In this document: in pieces, positions 9,209 to 16,893 of the stretch
How positions within the stretch are numbered: the first letter of the stretch is position 1
Layout of the letters: every line of letters begins with the position of its first letter
Source: Paenibacillus sp. 37
Lineage (GTDB): Bacteria; Bacillota; Bacilli; Paenibacillales; Paenibacillaceae
Assembly: GCF_008386395.1 (NCBI RefSeq)
Contig: NZ_CP043761.1
Coordinates: 6,572,001-6,636,000, forward strand
Reading direction: 5' to 3'
Length of the DNA stretch: 64,000 nucleotides
Notes under the pieces: generated by a model
Database searches by the model: none
What the model was told of the DNA's origin: nothing
Seen by the model: only the letters and a program-made list of their open reading frames with translations
Program-made: the position numbers and the translations under genes

Positions 9209-9372
9209 CTCCGATTACAGAATAACCTTCCGATCGCTGTTATCCCCAGATTTTTTTGAATCCCCTTCTTCAAAGGGAAAATCCGGGGATAGCGTATGCT
9301 TCCGAAGCAGCTTTCTTTCAGAAAGCTTTTAGGCGAACGCTTCGCTTCTTCACGTTATTTCTGCCCTCTCCG
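9209..9372. repeat. dispersed intergenic palindromic repeat, copy B (longest)
   Basis: It starts with CTCCGATTACAGAATAACC and ends with GTTATTTCTGCCCTCTCCG, so the ends are near-inverted (ACAGAATAAC against GTTATTTCTGC). The central arms are TTATCCCCAGATTTT and AAAATCCGGGGATA. A second internal hairpin GCTTTC/GAAAGC is shared with copy E. It fills most of the 307-base gap between binding-protein and hydrolase genes. No gene is seen in that gap. Confidence 0.82.
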
Positions 9373-9438
9373 TTCTCGTGTAAAAAGTTTAGTTAAACTA
9401 TATAGATCAAAGATAACTATTTAGTCGGTTACTTGTTT

Positions 9439-10512
9439 TTATTGTGCAATCTCGCGGTTCCAGCGATCTGTCCAGCCTTTAACCTGTTGATTCACAAATT
9501 CCATATCCAGCTTGTTCAGCTTCTCAACAACTTCAGCGCCGTATGTTACGCCTTCTGCTTCTTCAGCAGTCAGTTCAACTTTTGTGTTAACCGGGGAATC
9601 GACTTTAGCTTTGGCAGATTTCGCTTGTACATCCTGGCTAAGCTGCCAGTTGATGAACTCTTCAGCGAGTTCTTTGTTTTTGCTGCCCTTCACGACATTG
9701 ATTGTGTTCATCACGGCATATGCACCTTCGCTAGGTGTAACAAACTTTGCATTAGGCACGGCTGCTTTCAGATCTTTGAAATACATTTCCATGATCGGTC
9801 CGCCCGCAATCTCTTCTTGGGAGAACATGTTCACGAACTCGGAAGTTTGGCTGTAGAATTTCACCACATTGCCGCTCAGTTTTTTCAGTTCAGCAAATGC
9901 CGCATCTTCATTAAACGTATCGTTTCCGGCTACACGGGAAGCTGCATCCACAACCATTGGGCCTGCTGTTGCCGTAATATTCGGGATGGTCAGGTTACCT
10001 TCGAACGCCGGGTCCCACAGGTCACTCCATGAAGTCACTTCTTTGGATACGAGATCCGGATTATAAGCGATACCGAGCTGTCCAACCGTGTAGGCCGGGC
10101 CATAATCTTCACCAAGTGGTGCTTTGGCAATATCATAAATGTCATTTACATTTGGAATTTTGGAACGGTCGATTTTCTCAAACAGACCTTCATCGATACC
10201 TTGTTGTGCATAGTAGTCAGACAGGTAGATGACATCGACATTGGATGTACCCTGACGGATTTTGTTCAGACGTTCAGCGTTATTGCCGACTTCGAGCACG
10301 ATGTCTACATTATGTTCTTTTTCAAAGGGACCAAATACTTCTTCATTAAAGAAATCTTCGGAGAAGCCCCAAGTGGAGATAACCAATTTGTTCGCTGCGG
10401 TTCCTCCACTGCCTGATCCGCCTGTTGCATCATCCGTGCTGCTGCCACAACCTGCAAGTAATACTGATGTCATTGCCACTGCTGCCAAACCGCTAATCCA
10501 CTTTTTCATCAT
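9439..10512 (-). CDS. ABC transporter substrate-binding lipoprotein, PotD-like
   Basis: An extracellular solute-binding protein of about 357 residues. The signal peptide ends in the lipobox LLAGC, with Cys22 as lipid anchor, followed by a GSG-rich linker and the fold that starts KLVISTWGFSEDFFNEEV. It captures substrate for the PotABC-like permease. I chose the ATG at 10512 (a second ATG follows at 10509), which has GGGGG ten bases upstream; the frame extends further upstream but only through a terminator hairpin. The first binding-protein residues resemble PotD/F proteins, yet the neighbours handle purines, so polyamine specificity should not be assumed. Confidence 0.92.
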   Translation of the reverse strand: MMKKWISGLAAVAMTSVLLAGCGSSTDDATGGSGSGGTAANKLVISTWGFSEDFFNEEVFGPFEKEHNVDIVLEVGNNAERLNKIRQGTSNVDVIYLSDYYAQQGIDEGLFEKIDRSKIPNVNDIYDIAKAPLGEDYGPAYTVGQLGIAYNPDLVSKEVTSWSDLWDPAFEGNLTIPNITATAGPMVVDAASRVAGNDTFNEDAAFAELKKLSGNVVKFYSQTSEFVNMFSQEEIAGGPIMEMYFKDLKAAVPNAKFVTPSEGAYAVMNTINVVKGSKNKELAEEFINWQLSQDVQAKSAKAKVDSPVNTKVELTAEEAEGVTYGAEVVEKLNKLDMEFVNQQVKGWTDRWNREIAQ

Positions 10513-10547
10513 GATCCTGATTCCCCCTGATATATGTGATGTGTATG

Positions 10548-10594
10548 AAAAAACAAAAAGAAAAGCATTCTTGTATAAACAAGAACACTTTTCT
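10548..10594 (-). terminator. intrinsic terminator in the leader of the binding-protein gene (candidate attenuator)
   Basis: A fully paired 15-bp stem (two G-U pairs, arms 10580-10594 and 10559-10573, 6-base loop) is followed by TTTTTGTTTTTT on the minus strand. The T-run ends only about 36 bases before the start codon. That space holds the ribosome-binding site and leaves no room for a promoter, so transcription of the operon must pass this terminator. The leader sequence 10595-10759 lacks the conserved core of a purine riboswitch. It contains an ATTCTTG that could pair with the terminator's CAAGAAT arm. Confidence 0.72.
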
Positions 10595-10759
10595 TCGTAA
10601 ACAAAGGAAAGCGACACCCGCTGCCGGTACATCATCGGTTTCTGCTTCAGAATCAATCCGAAGACAAACGCCATCATATGAAATTGTACGGAACCTGGTC
10701 ATGAATCCGGGTCATAACCTCCATATGCATCAACAAGAATCTATCCTTCCGATCCATCC

Positions 10760-11116
10760 TTAGGCCTGTTCCAGAATCACATTTGTGATAGCCCACTGAG
10801 TGGACGCATCATAATCCCGCAATATAGCTTCAATTGGCAAACCCATGTGTTGCTCGAGCTTCTCCCGGAATTTCTTCTTATATAAGACAGACATGCGGAA
10901 GTCCACTTCCAGCTTTAAGCCGGGGGCCTCCCCTTCCAGGGCGTCAGAGCGCGGTGAACGTCGGTGCTTCGCGTAGAAGGTCACAATGTTCTGGTCAATG
11001 GTCACTCTCAGGAGAGTGGTGCCAAATCCGAACAGTTCCTTCGAGATTTCGTTATAATACTGGCACATCTTCTTCTTACTCTCATTGCTGTCCAGTAGTT
11101 CCATGAACTCACCCAC
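10760..11116 (-). CDS. DUF2294/MpsC-like small protein
   Basis: A soluble 118-residue protein. The pattern YNEISKELFGFGTTLLRVTID, then VTFYAKHRRSPR, and a final Arg/Lys-rich helix resemble the DUF2294 family, whose Staphylococcus member MpsC is linked to a sodium-translocating membrane-potential system. The match is from memory of the fold pattern and is only moderate. It is upstream of the transporter binding-protein gene on the same strand and separated from it by a 247-base leader containing a strong terminator. No other domain is seen. Confidence 0.5.
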   Translation of the reverse strand: MGEFMELLDSNESKKKMCQYYNEISKELFGFGTTLLRVTIDQNIVTFYAKHRRSPRSDALEGEAPGLKLEVDFRMSVLYKKKFREKLEQHMGLPIEAILRDYDASTQWAITNVILEQA

Positions 11117-11478
11117 ATCTCTTACTACCGTACATTCGACGTGTTAACACGATTGATTATACATAAATCTTCTGAAATGAGCAACCCAAAAGATATACTT
11201 AACATGTAAATCACACACAGAAGCGAACGATAAGACATTTACCTCCAAAAACAATTCGTCTTAAACCACAGTAAATTTACATTAATATGCCTGCATGTCA
11301 GTCCTATACTATTGTTACTTCTAAACTTCGTTTTAATACACAGTAATCGAGTCTTCGTTTCAACTTTCCCTATAAGGGTATTAATTCCTGCGAAACATAG
11401 ACAAACTTCGTCAACAACCGTTAAAATGAGACACAATGTTGACATGTTTTTATTTTCTAGAAATTGGAGGCTTAACCC
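11117..11478. other. divergent intergenic region, 362 bases
   Basis: This region separates the DUF2294-like gene (minus) from the zinc-ribbon membrane protein gene (plus). It is AT-rich. A possible plus promoter is TAGACA, 18 bases, TAAAAT near 11395-11430. TTGGAGG precedes the plus-strand start. No gene, repeat or strong hairpin was found. Confidence 0.35.
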
Positions 11479-12396
11479 ATGCAATGTCCAGTATGTAATC
11501 ATGAAAATGGAGATGCCCAGTTTTGCGAGAGGTGCGGAACTAATCTAACGCGAACTACCTCTTCACCCTCACTTGTAAAGAACCCGGAATCTGCTGCTGC
11601 TTCAGAACCCGAATATACTCGCTGGTCCAGCACGCAGGCTACCTCTTCCCAGGCATCCGTTCCATCCAACACACCATCCGTCTCCATCCACAAGGAACAG
11701 GCGAGAGAATCAACAGGTACCAATGACCATGCTTCTGCGGGAGACAACAGCTCCAATCAGTGGAATAATATCGTGCAGAATGAGAAAGTTCAGCAAGCCA
11801 AAGAAGTAAGCAAACAGTACCTATCCTATTTCCTCAGTGTATTAGCCCGTCCTTATCAGACGATGAAAACCGTTGGTGACCAGCATTCACTAAACGGATG
11901 GCTAACAATGGCGCTGATTGCAGTCCTATCTTCTACATACTTCTTAATTACCTTTAGTCGTATAGGCATGGATGGCTTGTTCATTGGTGGATTTATCCGG
12001 CCGCTATTGTTCACCGTCATTATCCTGATAGCCTCAATTGCACTGATGTACACTATTCTGAAAATTGAGAAAATAACCTTCCGTCCCAAAACACTGGTTG
12101 CCCAGTTCGGTACATTGCTTGTTCCTGCTGTCGTATCCCTTGTTCTGGCGAATCTGTTTATTATCATCTCGTATTCCATCGCGATCGCCTTGCTTGTGGT
12201 CTCGTATATCATCATATTTGTCGCTCTAAACTCGGTGCTATTCCAATATCCATTGAATCGTACCAAAGCAGCCATCGACAGTATGTACAGTGTACTCATC
12301 GCCAATGTGGTCGTATTCTTTATTCTGTATCGTTTGTTGGGTGAGGTTATTATTGGACTGATCCGGCTGATGCTTTCGCCGTTTGGCCGTCTGTAA
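11479..12396 (+). CDS. zinc-ribbon protein with Yip1-like membrane domain
   Basis: A 305-residue protein. The N-terminus is a zinc ribbon, CPVCNHENGDAQFCERCG, with two CxxC knuckles. A Ser/Thr-rich linker follows to about residue 85, and then a hydrophobic C-terminal half with about five membrane segments from residue 140. This layout is seen in Yip1/DUF1282-type membrane proteins of Firmicutes with no established function. The ATG follows TTGGAGGC. A repeat copy and a terminator follow the gene. It appears monocistronic. Confidence 0.72.
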   Translation: MQCPVCNHENGDAQFCERCGTNLTRTTSSPSLVKNPESAAASEPEYTRWSSTQATSSQASVPSNTPSVSIHKEQARESTGTNDHASAGDNSSNQWNNIVQNEKVQQAKEVSKQYLSYFLSVLARPYQTMKTVGDQHSLNGWLTMALIAVLSSTYFLITFSRIGMDGLFIGGFIRPLLFTVIILIASIALMYTILKIEKITFRPKTLVAQFGTLLVPAVVSLVLANLFIIISYSIAIALLVVSYIIIFVALNSVLFQYPLNRTKAAIDSMYSVLIANVVVFFILYRLLGEVIIGLIRLMLSPFGRL

Positions 12397-12406
12397 ACAC
12401 TTGTTA

Positions 12407-12517
12407 TTTCGATGACAGAAACCTGCCGATCGCTGTTATCTCCAGATTTTTTTAATTCACTTTTACAAAGGTGAAAATCTGGAGATAAAGGCGACCGCTT
12501 TCGCTTCTATTCCAATA
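12407..12517. repeat. dispersed intergenic palindromic repeat, copy C
   Basis: It shares ACAGAA, CCGATCGCTGTTATC and the palindrome arms CTCCAGATTTT and AAAATCTGGAG with copy B, then CGACCGCTTTCGCTTCT. The right end is degenerate. It starts only eleven bases after the stop codon of the preceding gene. The stem could fold in the mRNA 3' end. Confidence 0.78.
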
Positions 12518-12552
12518 GATATAGATTCCTCTGACTCTTTAGAGTTATATAA

Positions 12553-12586
12553 GGCGCTCCCTGCTCACGTGGGGGACGCCTTTTTT
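12553..12586 (+). terminator. intrinsic terminator
   Basis: The arms GGCG.TCCC and GGGG.CGCC are followed by TTTTTT. It terminates the zinc-ribbon membrane protein gene. Confidence 0.82.
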
Positions 12587-12603
12587 AGTTTCCCAAGGCA
12601 GCA

Positions 12604-12641
12604 TTGCACTGTGCATGTATCATACACTATAATGTGTAGTG
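12604..12641 (+). promoter_or_regulatory. promoter of the DUF3105 gene with operator copy 1
   Basis: A perfect -10 TATAAT (12628-12633) lies exactly between TACAC and GTGTA, with a weak -35 TTGCAC 18 bases upstream. The dyad ACACTA-N6-GTAGTG (12624-12641) overlaps the -10. The same dyad recurs at 12722. A repressor bound here would block RNA polymerase. Confidence 0.55.
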
Positions 12642-12721
12642 CTAGAGGTGTGTTCTTATTTACGTAATAAACTAATCCAGCAACTCCCGTTACGTAATAA
12701 GATGATTCATCTTTGCCATCA

Positions 12722-12741
12722 ACACTACATCACGTAGTGTT
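12722..12741 (+). promoter_or_regulatory. operator copy 2 before the DUF3105 gene
   Basis: ACACTA-N6-GTAGTG is repeated here, as part of the perfect dyad AACACTAC-N5-GTAGTGTT (12721-12741). It is exactly 98 bases downstream of copy 1 and 39 bases before the start codon. The same gap also contains a direct repeat, TTACGTAATAA, at about 12659 and 12690. The dyad recalls BlaI/CopY-type sites, but the regulator is unknown. Confidence 0.55.
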
Positions 12742-12779
12742 ATGTCACTCATTTTATAAAGAAAGCAGAGGAACTCTCT

Positions 12780-13526
12780 ATGGACATGACTCATATGAAT
12801 CATATGCAAATGGAGCACGAGGTAGGTACATCCTACCTGTGGCTCTTCGTAGGTGTAATCGTGTTGCTGTTCTCCATCGCCGCCTATATCTGGGCATCGC
12901 GCACACAGGGAAAAATCCTGGGCCACATGAAAAAGAAAGAGCGGGCGGACATCCAGAAAAAAAGTCGATCCCTTCGGCTGGCTGCACATGTAATGATGGC
13001 TGTGTCGATTATTACGTTTGGCCTGTTCTTCATGCAAGGAGCAGGTAAAACATATAATGTAGCCGATCTGGAATCCAACGCGACAATCGACGTGACTGAC
13101 GATAAATATTATGGGGCTGACCATACGGAGGACCCCATTCAGTATGAGATGACAATTCCAACATCGGGGCCGCATAATCCGCATGATATCAAGTTTGGAT
13201 TTTACACCGACTTCCCCGGCTATAATTACCTGGTACACAATCTGGAGCACGGGGATATCATCATCTATTATCGGGAGAACGCAAGCGAGGATTTGAAGGA
13301 ACATCTGAAATACCTCGCTAAATTCCGCGAAGCCGGAGCAGGTATTCTGGCTGTACCAAACAAGGATATTCCCGAAGGCAGTGAAGTCGTGGTGACCGCA
13401 TGGACCAAAACGATGAAACTCGACCAATTCGACGATGCCAAGGTAGGTACTTTTATCAATAAATATATTAATCAGGGACCTGAAAAGATTCCTGCCTCTG
13501 TTCGCCAGGGCGGCGGAACGATGTAA
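12780..13526 (+). CDS. DUF3105 membrane protein with Met/His-rich N-terminus
   Basis: A 248-residue protein. The first 14 residues, MDMTHMNHMQMEHE, are striking for Met and His and could bind a soft metal such as copper. Two membrane helices follow, at about 19-39 and 66-85, and then an extracytoplasmic DUF3105 domain with its conserved core YLVHNLEHGDIII and a preceding Pro/His-rich segment. The domain's function is not established. The ATG follows AGAGGAA. Upstream sit two copies of one operator dyad, so expression is probably switched by a dedicated repressor not present next to it. Confidence 0.78.
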   Translation: MDMTHMNHMQMEHEVGTSYLWLFVGVIVLLFSIAAYIWASRTQGKILGHMKKKERADIQKKSRSLRLAAHVMMAVSIITFGLFFMQGAGKTYNVADLESNATIDVTDDKYYGADHTEDPIQYEMTIPTSGPHNPHDIKFGFYTDFPGYNYLVHNLEHGDIIIYYRENASEDLKEHLKYLAKFREAGAGILAVPNKDIPEGSEVVVTAWTKTMKLDQFDDAKVGTFINKYINQGPEKIPASVRQGGGTM

Positions 13527-13621
13527 TGACGTAATCACTCAGTCATGTGAAGCCCCTCTAAGTAGTAACAATCGGGTGTGTCCCAATGATGGGCATGGTC
13601 AATATAGGATTGAAACGAAAC

Positions 13622-13652
13622 TAGCTCCCGGATCAAATTGACTCGGGGGCTA
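13622..13652 (+). terminator. intrinsic terminator of the DUF3105 gene
   Basis: The arms TAGC.CCCG and CGGG.GCTA enclose a 13-base loop. The T-run is poor (ATTCTTT). Its last bases overlap the -35 of the next promoter. Confidence 0.5.
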
Positions 13653-13678
13653 ATTCTTTATCGAACAGATGCCGATAT
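13651..13678 (+). promoter_or_regulatory. sigma-D (flagellar/chemotaxis) promoter of the chemoreceptor gene
   Basis: The -10 element GCCGATAT (13671-13678) is identical to the Bacillus sigma-D consensus. A -35-like TAAT stands 16 bases upstream, where TAAA is expected. It is 122 bases before a chemoreceptor start codon, which is the expected target of sigma-D. Confidence 0.75.
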
Positions 13679-13799
13679 TTCAAGTAGAAAACTGTATATT
13701 TGATATACAATACATACGAACCAAACAAGAACGACAAGCACCAAGTAAAGAGACAAAGAGACGATTGATTCAACAGATCAAGGGGGAACACTTTTACCA

Positions 13800-15518
13800 A
13801 TGAACAGTTTGTTTATGAGGATCTTTTTATTTTTTTCCTGTCTGATGCTGGCTGCGGGTGCGGTTCTTGGCATTACCATGTACCGTTCATCGGCTCAACT
13901 GGTCGAACAATCCATGGGGATGCAGGCACAGGCTGTGGCTGAACGGGCTGCTGCATTAATTGACACCTCTCTGTATGCACCACTCAGTACCGGACAGGAC
14001 GAGACAGCGTATTACGGCACATTGCGTGAGCAGCTTAGTCAGCTGCGCGAGGCCAATGGACTCAAGTATCTGTACACCCTTGGTACACGCGAAGAAAATG
14101 GAACAAATACATATTTCTACGTTGTAGATGGGGCTGCTGCGGATGTGGCAGAGGATGACTTCTCCCCTTACGGCTCCGCAGAAGAGACCCATTATGAAGG
14201 AATGCTGCAAGCTTTTGAACAGAATGAGCCTACTCGGGGTGAACTCACACAGGATGAATATGGCGCTACCATTACTGCGTATGTGCCAATCCATGGAGAT
14301 GACGGGAAAGTACTCGGATTGGTCGGTGCAGATCTGGACTCCACTGCGGTCTATGAACTGATGTCCCGCAACCGTATGACCATGATCTGGACAGCCTTGG
14401 CTATTGTTCTGCTGAGTGTCTTGTTGGTGTATGGATTCGCCCATTACTTGACCCGACCATTGGTGAAGTTGAAGAAGTTAATTACCCAGGTAGGAAAAGG
14501 CGACCTGACCGTCAACGTTGAACTTAGTCGCAAGGACGAGGTGGGACAGCTCGCTTCCGAGTTCAAACATCTGGTTACAGGTACCCGTGATGTCATGACG
14601 GGCATCCGTCAAAGCTCCGATTCTCTGCTACAGGCTGCAGAAGGTGTATCGAAACATTCACAGGCGACTGCAGAAGCCAGTCAGCGTATTGCCGAGCATA
14701 CGAATCATACGGCCAGTGGAGCTGCCGAACAGGTAGCTCGTGCGGGCGAAGTTACGGTAGCCATGGAAGAGATCACGCGCAGCATGCAGCACATTGCGAA
14801 TTCTTCTTCTATGGTCGCGGATGTATCACAGGAAACGACCAATAACGCGGTGCAAGGTCAAGCCAACATCAACACGGCGATGGACAGCATGGACAAAATT
14901 CATCAAGCAAATGTGCAGATGGTGGCCTCCACCTCTCAGCTGGAGCAGTACTCAGGTAAAATTGAGTCGGTGGCACACCTGATGAAAGGCATCGCTTCAC
15001 AGACCAATCTGCTTGCACTTAATGCAAGTATTGAAGCGGCTCGGGCAGGAGAGTATGGCAGCGGGTTTGCGGTGGTTGCCTCAGAGGTTCGCAAGCTTGC
15101 GGGGGAATCAGAGCAATCGTCCCAGCATGTCACCGAACTGATCGCCGAGATGACACGCCAGACTGCCCTGTTGTCAGAGCATATGTCTGCCAGCACATCA
15201 GCAGTCCAATCCGGTCTCGCTGTTGTTCAGGAGGCAGGCCGTTCATTCACATCCATTCATACCGGGATTGAGACGATGAATGAACGTCTGCACGAAGTAT
15301 CCGCAGCATCTGAGCAGCTGTCTGCGAGTGCAGAAGAAGTGTCCGCTTCCGTGGAGGATATGGAACATATCTCACGCGAATCCTCTTCAAGTATCCAACA
15401 GGTGTCTCATGCTACCGGAAGCCAACTGCAATCCATGGATGAGATGAGTGCATCCGCTGAATCTCTGCGGGTACTGTCCAGTGAGCTGAACGGATTAATT
15501 AGTCGATTTAAAATATAA
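13800..15518 (+). CDS. methyl-accepting chemotaxis protein
   Basis: A membrane chemoreceptor of 572 residues that signals through CheA/CheW. It has an N-terminal membrane helix at about 5-25, an extracellular sensor of about 160 residues with a Cache-like end ([10 protein letters not shown]), a second helix at about 195-217, a HAMP linker to about 270, and a long coiled-coil signalling domain. The hairpin tip with [20 protein letters not shown] is intact. The ligand is unknown. The start ATG follows AGGGGG at slightly long spacing. A consensus sigma-D promoter precedes it, tying expression to the motility regulon. Confidence 0.95.
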   Translation: MNSLFMRIFLFFSCLMLAAGAVLGITMYRSSAQLVEQSMGMQAQAVAERAAALIDTSLYAPLSTGQDETAYYGTLREQLSQLREANGLKYLYTLGTREENGTNTYFYVVDGAAADVAEDDFSPYGSAEETHYEGMLQAFEQNEPTRGELTQDEYGATITAYVPIHGDDGKVLGLVGADLDSTAVYELMSRNRMTMIWTALAIVLLSVLLVYGFAHYLTRPLVKLKKLITQVGKGDLTVNVELSRKDEVGQLASEFKHLVTGTRDVMTGIRQSSDSLLQAAEGVSKHSQATAEASQRIAEHTNHTASGAAEQVARAGEVTVAMEEITRSMQHIANSSSMVADVSQETTNNAVQGQANINTAMDSMDKIHQANVQMVASTSQLEQYSGKIESVAHLMKGIASQTNLLALNASIEAARAGEYGSGFAVVASEVRKLAGESEQSSQHVTELIAEMTRQTALLSEHMSASTSAVQSGLAVVQEAGRSFTSIHTGIETMNERLHEVSAASEQLSASAEEVSASVEDMEHISRESSSSIQQVSHATGSQLQSMDEMSASAESLRVLSSELNGLISRFKI

Positions 15519-15555
15519 CGTGCAGCTTAGATTGTTAGATATCAGCCCAAAACAA

Positions 15556-15625
15556 AAAGCCGCACGGCAGGGAAGGGATCATGGGGTTCAACCCCATACC
15601 CTGACCACTGCCTGCGGCTTTATTT
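15556..15625. terminator. branched bidirectional terminator
   Basis: The outer arms AAAGCCGC and GCGGCTTT enclose the inner hairpin ATGGGGTT/AACCCCAT. TTTATTTTT follows on the plus strand and a T-tract on the minus strand. It separates the convergent chemoreceptor and hydrolase-like genes. Confidence 0.8.
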
Positions 15626-15664
15626 TTGTACCTTTAATGTTGGCACGCCCTGAGGCTGCCTGAA

Positions 15665-16618
15665 TTAATAGCGCTGCGGAGCAGCTTTTTTACCCAAATC
15701 CGTCATGTACGTAAAGAACGCTTCCGGATCGGTATCATACACCAGTTGTACTGGACGTCCGTCTGCTTGCTCCACCGTGCGGCCCTGGCTAGGACCATCC
15801 GGGATAACAATACAGTTTACGGTTTTTTTCTTCACGATGTCCTCGCGTCCAACGGAAGCCGTTGTCAGCACATCCCACAGATAGTATGTGGAATTTGTCT
15901 CACTGTACACCAGTGGCGGACAACCTGCGTAACAGTTACCCAGGAAATCAACGCCTTCGAAGCGACGCTCTGCTGCCCAGCGGTTACGAACGGCTGGAGT
16001 CAGAGGTACTTTGTTCGTGCTTTCCAGTGCAACCAGATCGATCTGGATACCACTCTGCCATACACGGTAAGCCGCTTCCGGGTCCCAGAATACGTTCCAC
16101 TCTGCTGTGCCATCATGCTCAGGCTCTTCTACGTTACCACGCTCGAATGTACCACCCATCCATACCAGCTTGTCGATTTTCTCTTCAATGTCTGGTGCTT
16201 CGTCCAGTGCACGCGCAAGGTCAGTCAGTGGGCCTGTGAACAGGAGCAACGTTTTACCTTCGGTATTGCGCACTTTCTCGATTAGATGCTGGTGTGCAGG
16301 AACTGCAGAAAGTGGTGCTTCCATTTTGCCGGACTCGTTCAGTACAGGAAGTGCATCTACATAGAAGGAATGCAGTCTCCACGCCGCAGGAAATGGATTT
16401 TTCCCTCTGGAGTTGGATTTGGATACCTCTACGGAATATGTACCGAAACGATCGATGATTTTACGGCTGGCATCTGTTGCTGGCTCCAGATATCCGTCTG
16501 CCGGAATAACCGATACACCGGTTACATGTACATTGTCCATTTGCAGAAGCATGAACAGCGATACGAGGTCATCCACGCCGCCGTCATGGTTAAAATACAC
16601 ATTAAGTTGGTTCGTCAT
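15665..16618 (-). CDS. nucleoside hydrolase-like protein with altered metal motif
   Basis: An IunH/RihA superfamily member of about 317 residues. The N-terminal motif reads NHDGGVDD where classic enzymes have DxDxxxDD, so the first calcium-site Asp is Asn. Later family motifs are kept: TGPLTDLARAL, VWMGGTF and AEWNVFWDPEAA. It could cleave a different nucleoside-like substrate or be a divergent enzyme. I favour the ATG at 16618; ATGs at 16630 and 16663 are possible, and AGGGGAAGG overlaps that region. It is a single gene, not linked to the purine transporter operon. Confidence 0.8.
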   Translation of the reverse strand: MTNQLNVYFNHDGGVDDLVSLFMLLQMDNVHVTGVSVIPADGYLEPATDASRKIIDRFGTYSVEVSKSNSRGKNPFPAAWRLHSFYVDALPVLNESGKMEAPLSAVPAHQHLIEKVRNTEGKTLLLFTGPLTDLARALDEAPDIEEKIDKLVWMGGTFERGNVEEPEHDGTAEWNVFWDPEAAYRVWQSGIQIDLVALESTNKVPLTPAVRNRWAAERRFEGVDFLGNCYAGCPPLVYSETNSTYYLWDVLTTASVGREDIVKKKTVNCIVIPDGPSQGRTVEQADGRPVQLVYDTDPEAFFTYMTDLGKKAAPQRY

Positions 16619-16833
16619 GCTTGCTTTCATCCTTCCCCTGGTTGTCCCATTGATGTTGATCATCCGTCTGCCCCAAGGCCGACGCTCTCTCTATTATGTC
16701 CCATAACCCTTGGCTACGTAAACCTTCCCCATGCAAAGAAAACAAGGATCACGCCTCATCATGCGGATATTTTACAGTTCCACCATTCCATCTCAGGAGC
16801 AGACCCGTCCAACTCAATTCCGTGCCATTGTTG

Positions 16834-16875
16834 TGCAAAAAGAAATGGACAGCAGGCTTGAAGCCCCGCCGTCCA
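16834..16875 (-). terminator. intrinsic terminator of the MMPL gene
   Basis: The arms TGGAC.GC.GGC and GCC.GC.GTCCA are followed on the minus strand by ATTTCTTTTT. It lies 18 bases after the stop codon of the exporter gene. Confidence 0.75.
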
Positions 16876-16893
16876 TCTCACCCCATCCATGCA

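Noticed and set aside
9433..10032. 199-codon plus-strand reading frame
   Set aside because: Antisense shadow of the PotD-like binding-protein gene. The composition is rich in Phe, Cys and His, as expected from reading a coding strand backwards.
10493..10702. possible leader peptide before the binding-protein gene
   Set aside because: The frame reads straight through the terminator hairpin and overlaps the true start. The GGAGGTT nearby is too close to its ATG to be convincing.
10595..10759. purine riboswitch before the purine transporter
   Set aside because: Expected from the gene content, but the conserved junction sequences of the purine aptamer are not present in the leader.
12690..13538. 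282-codon minus-strand reading frame
   Set aside because: Covers the whole DUF3105 gene on the opposite strand. The plus frame has membrane helices, a conserved domain and a ribosome-binding site.
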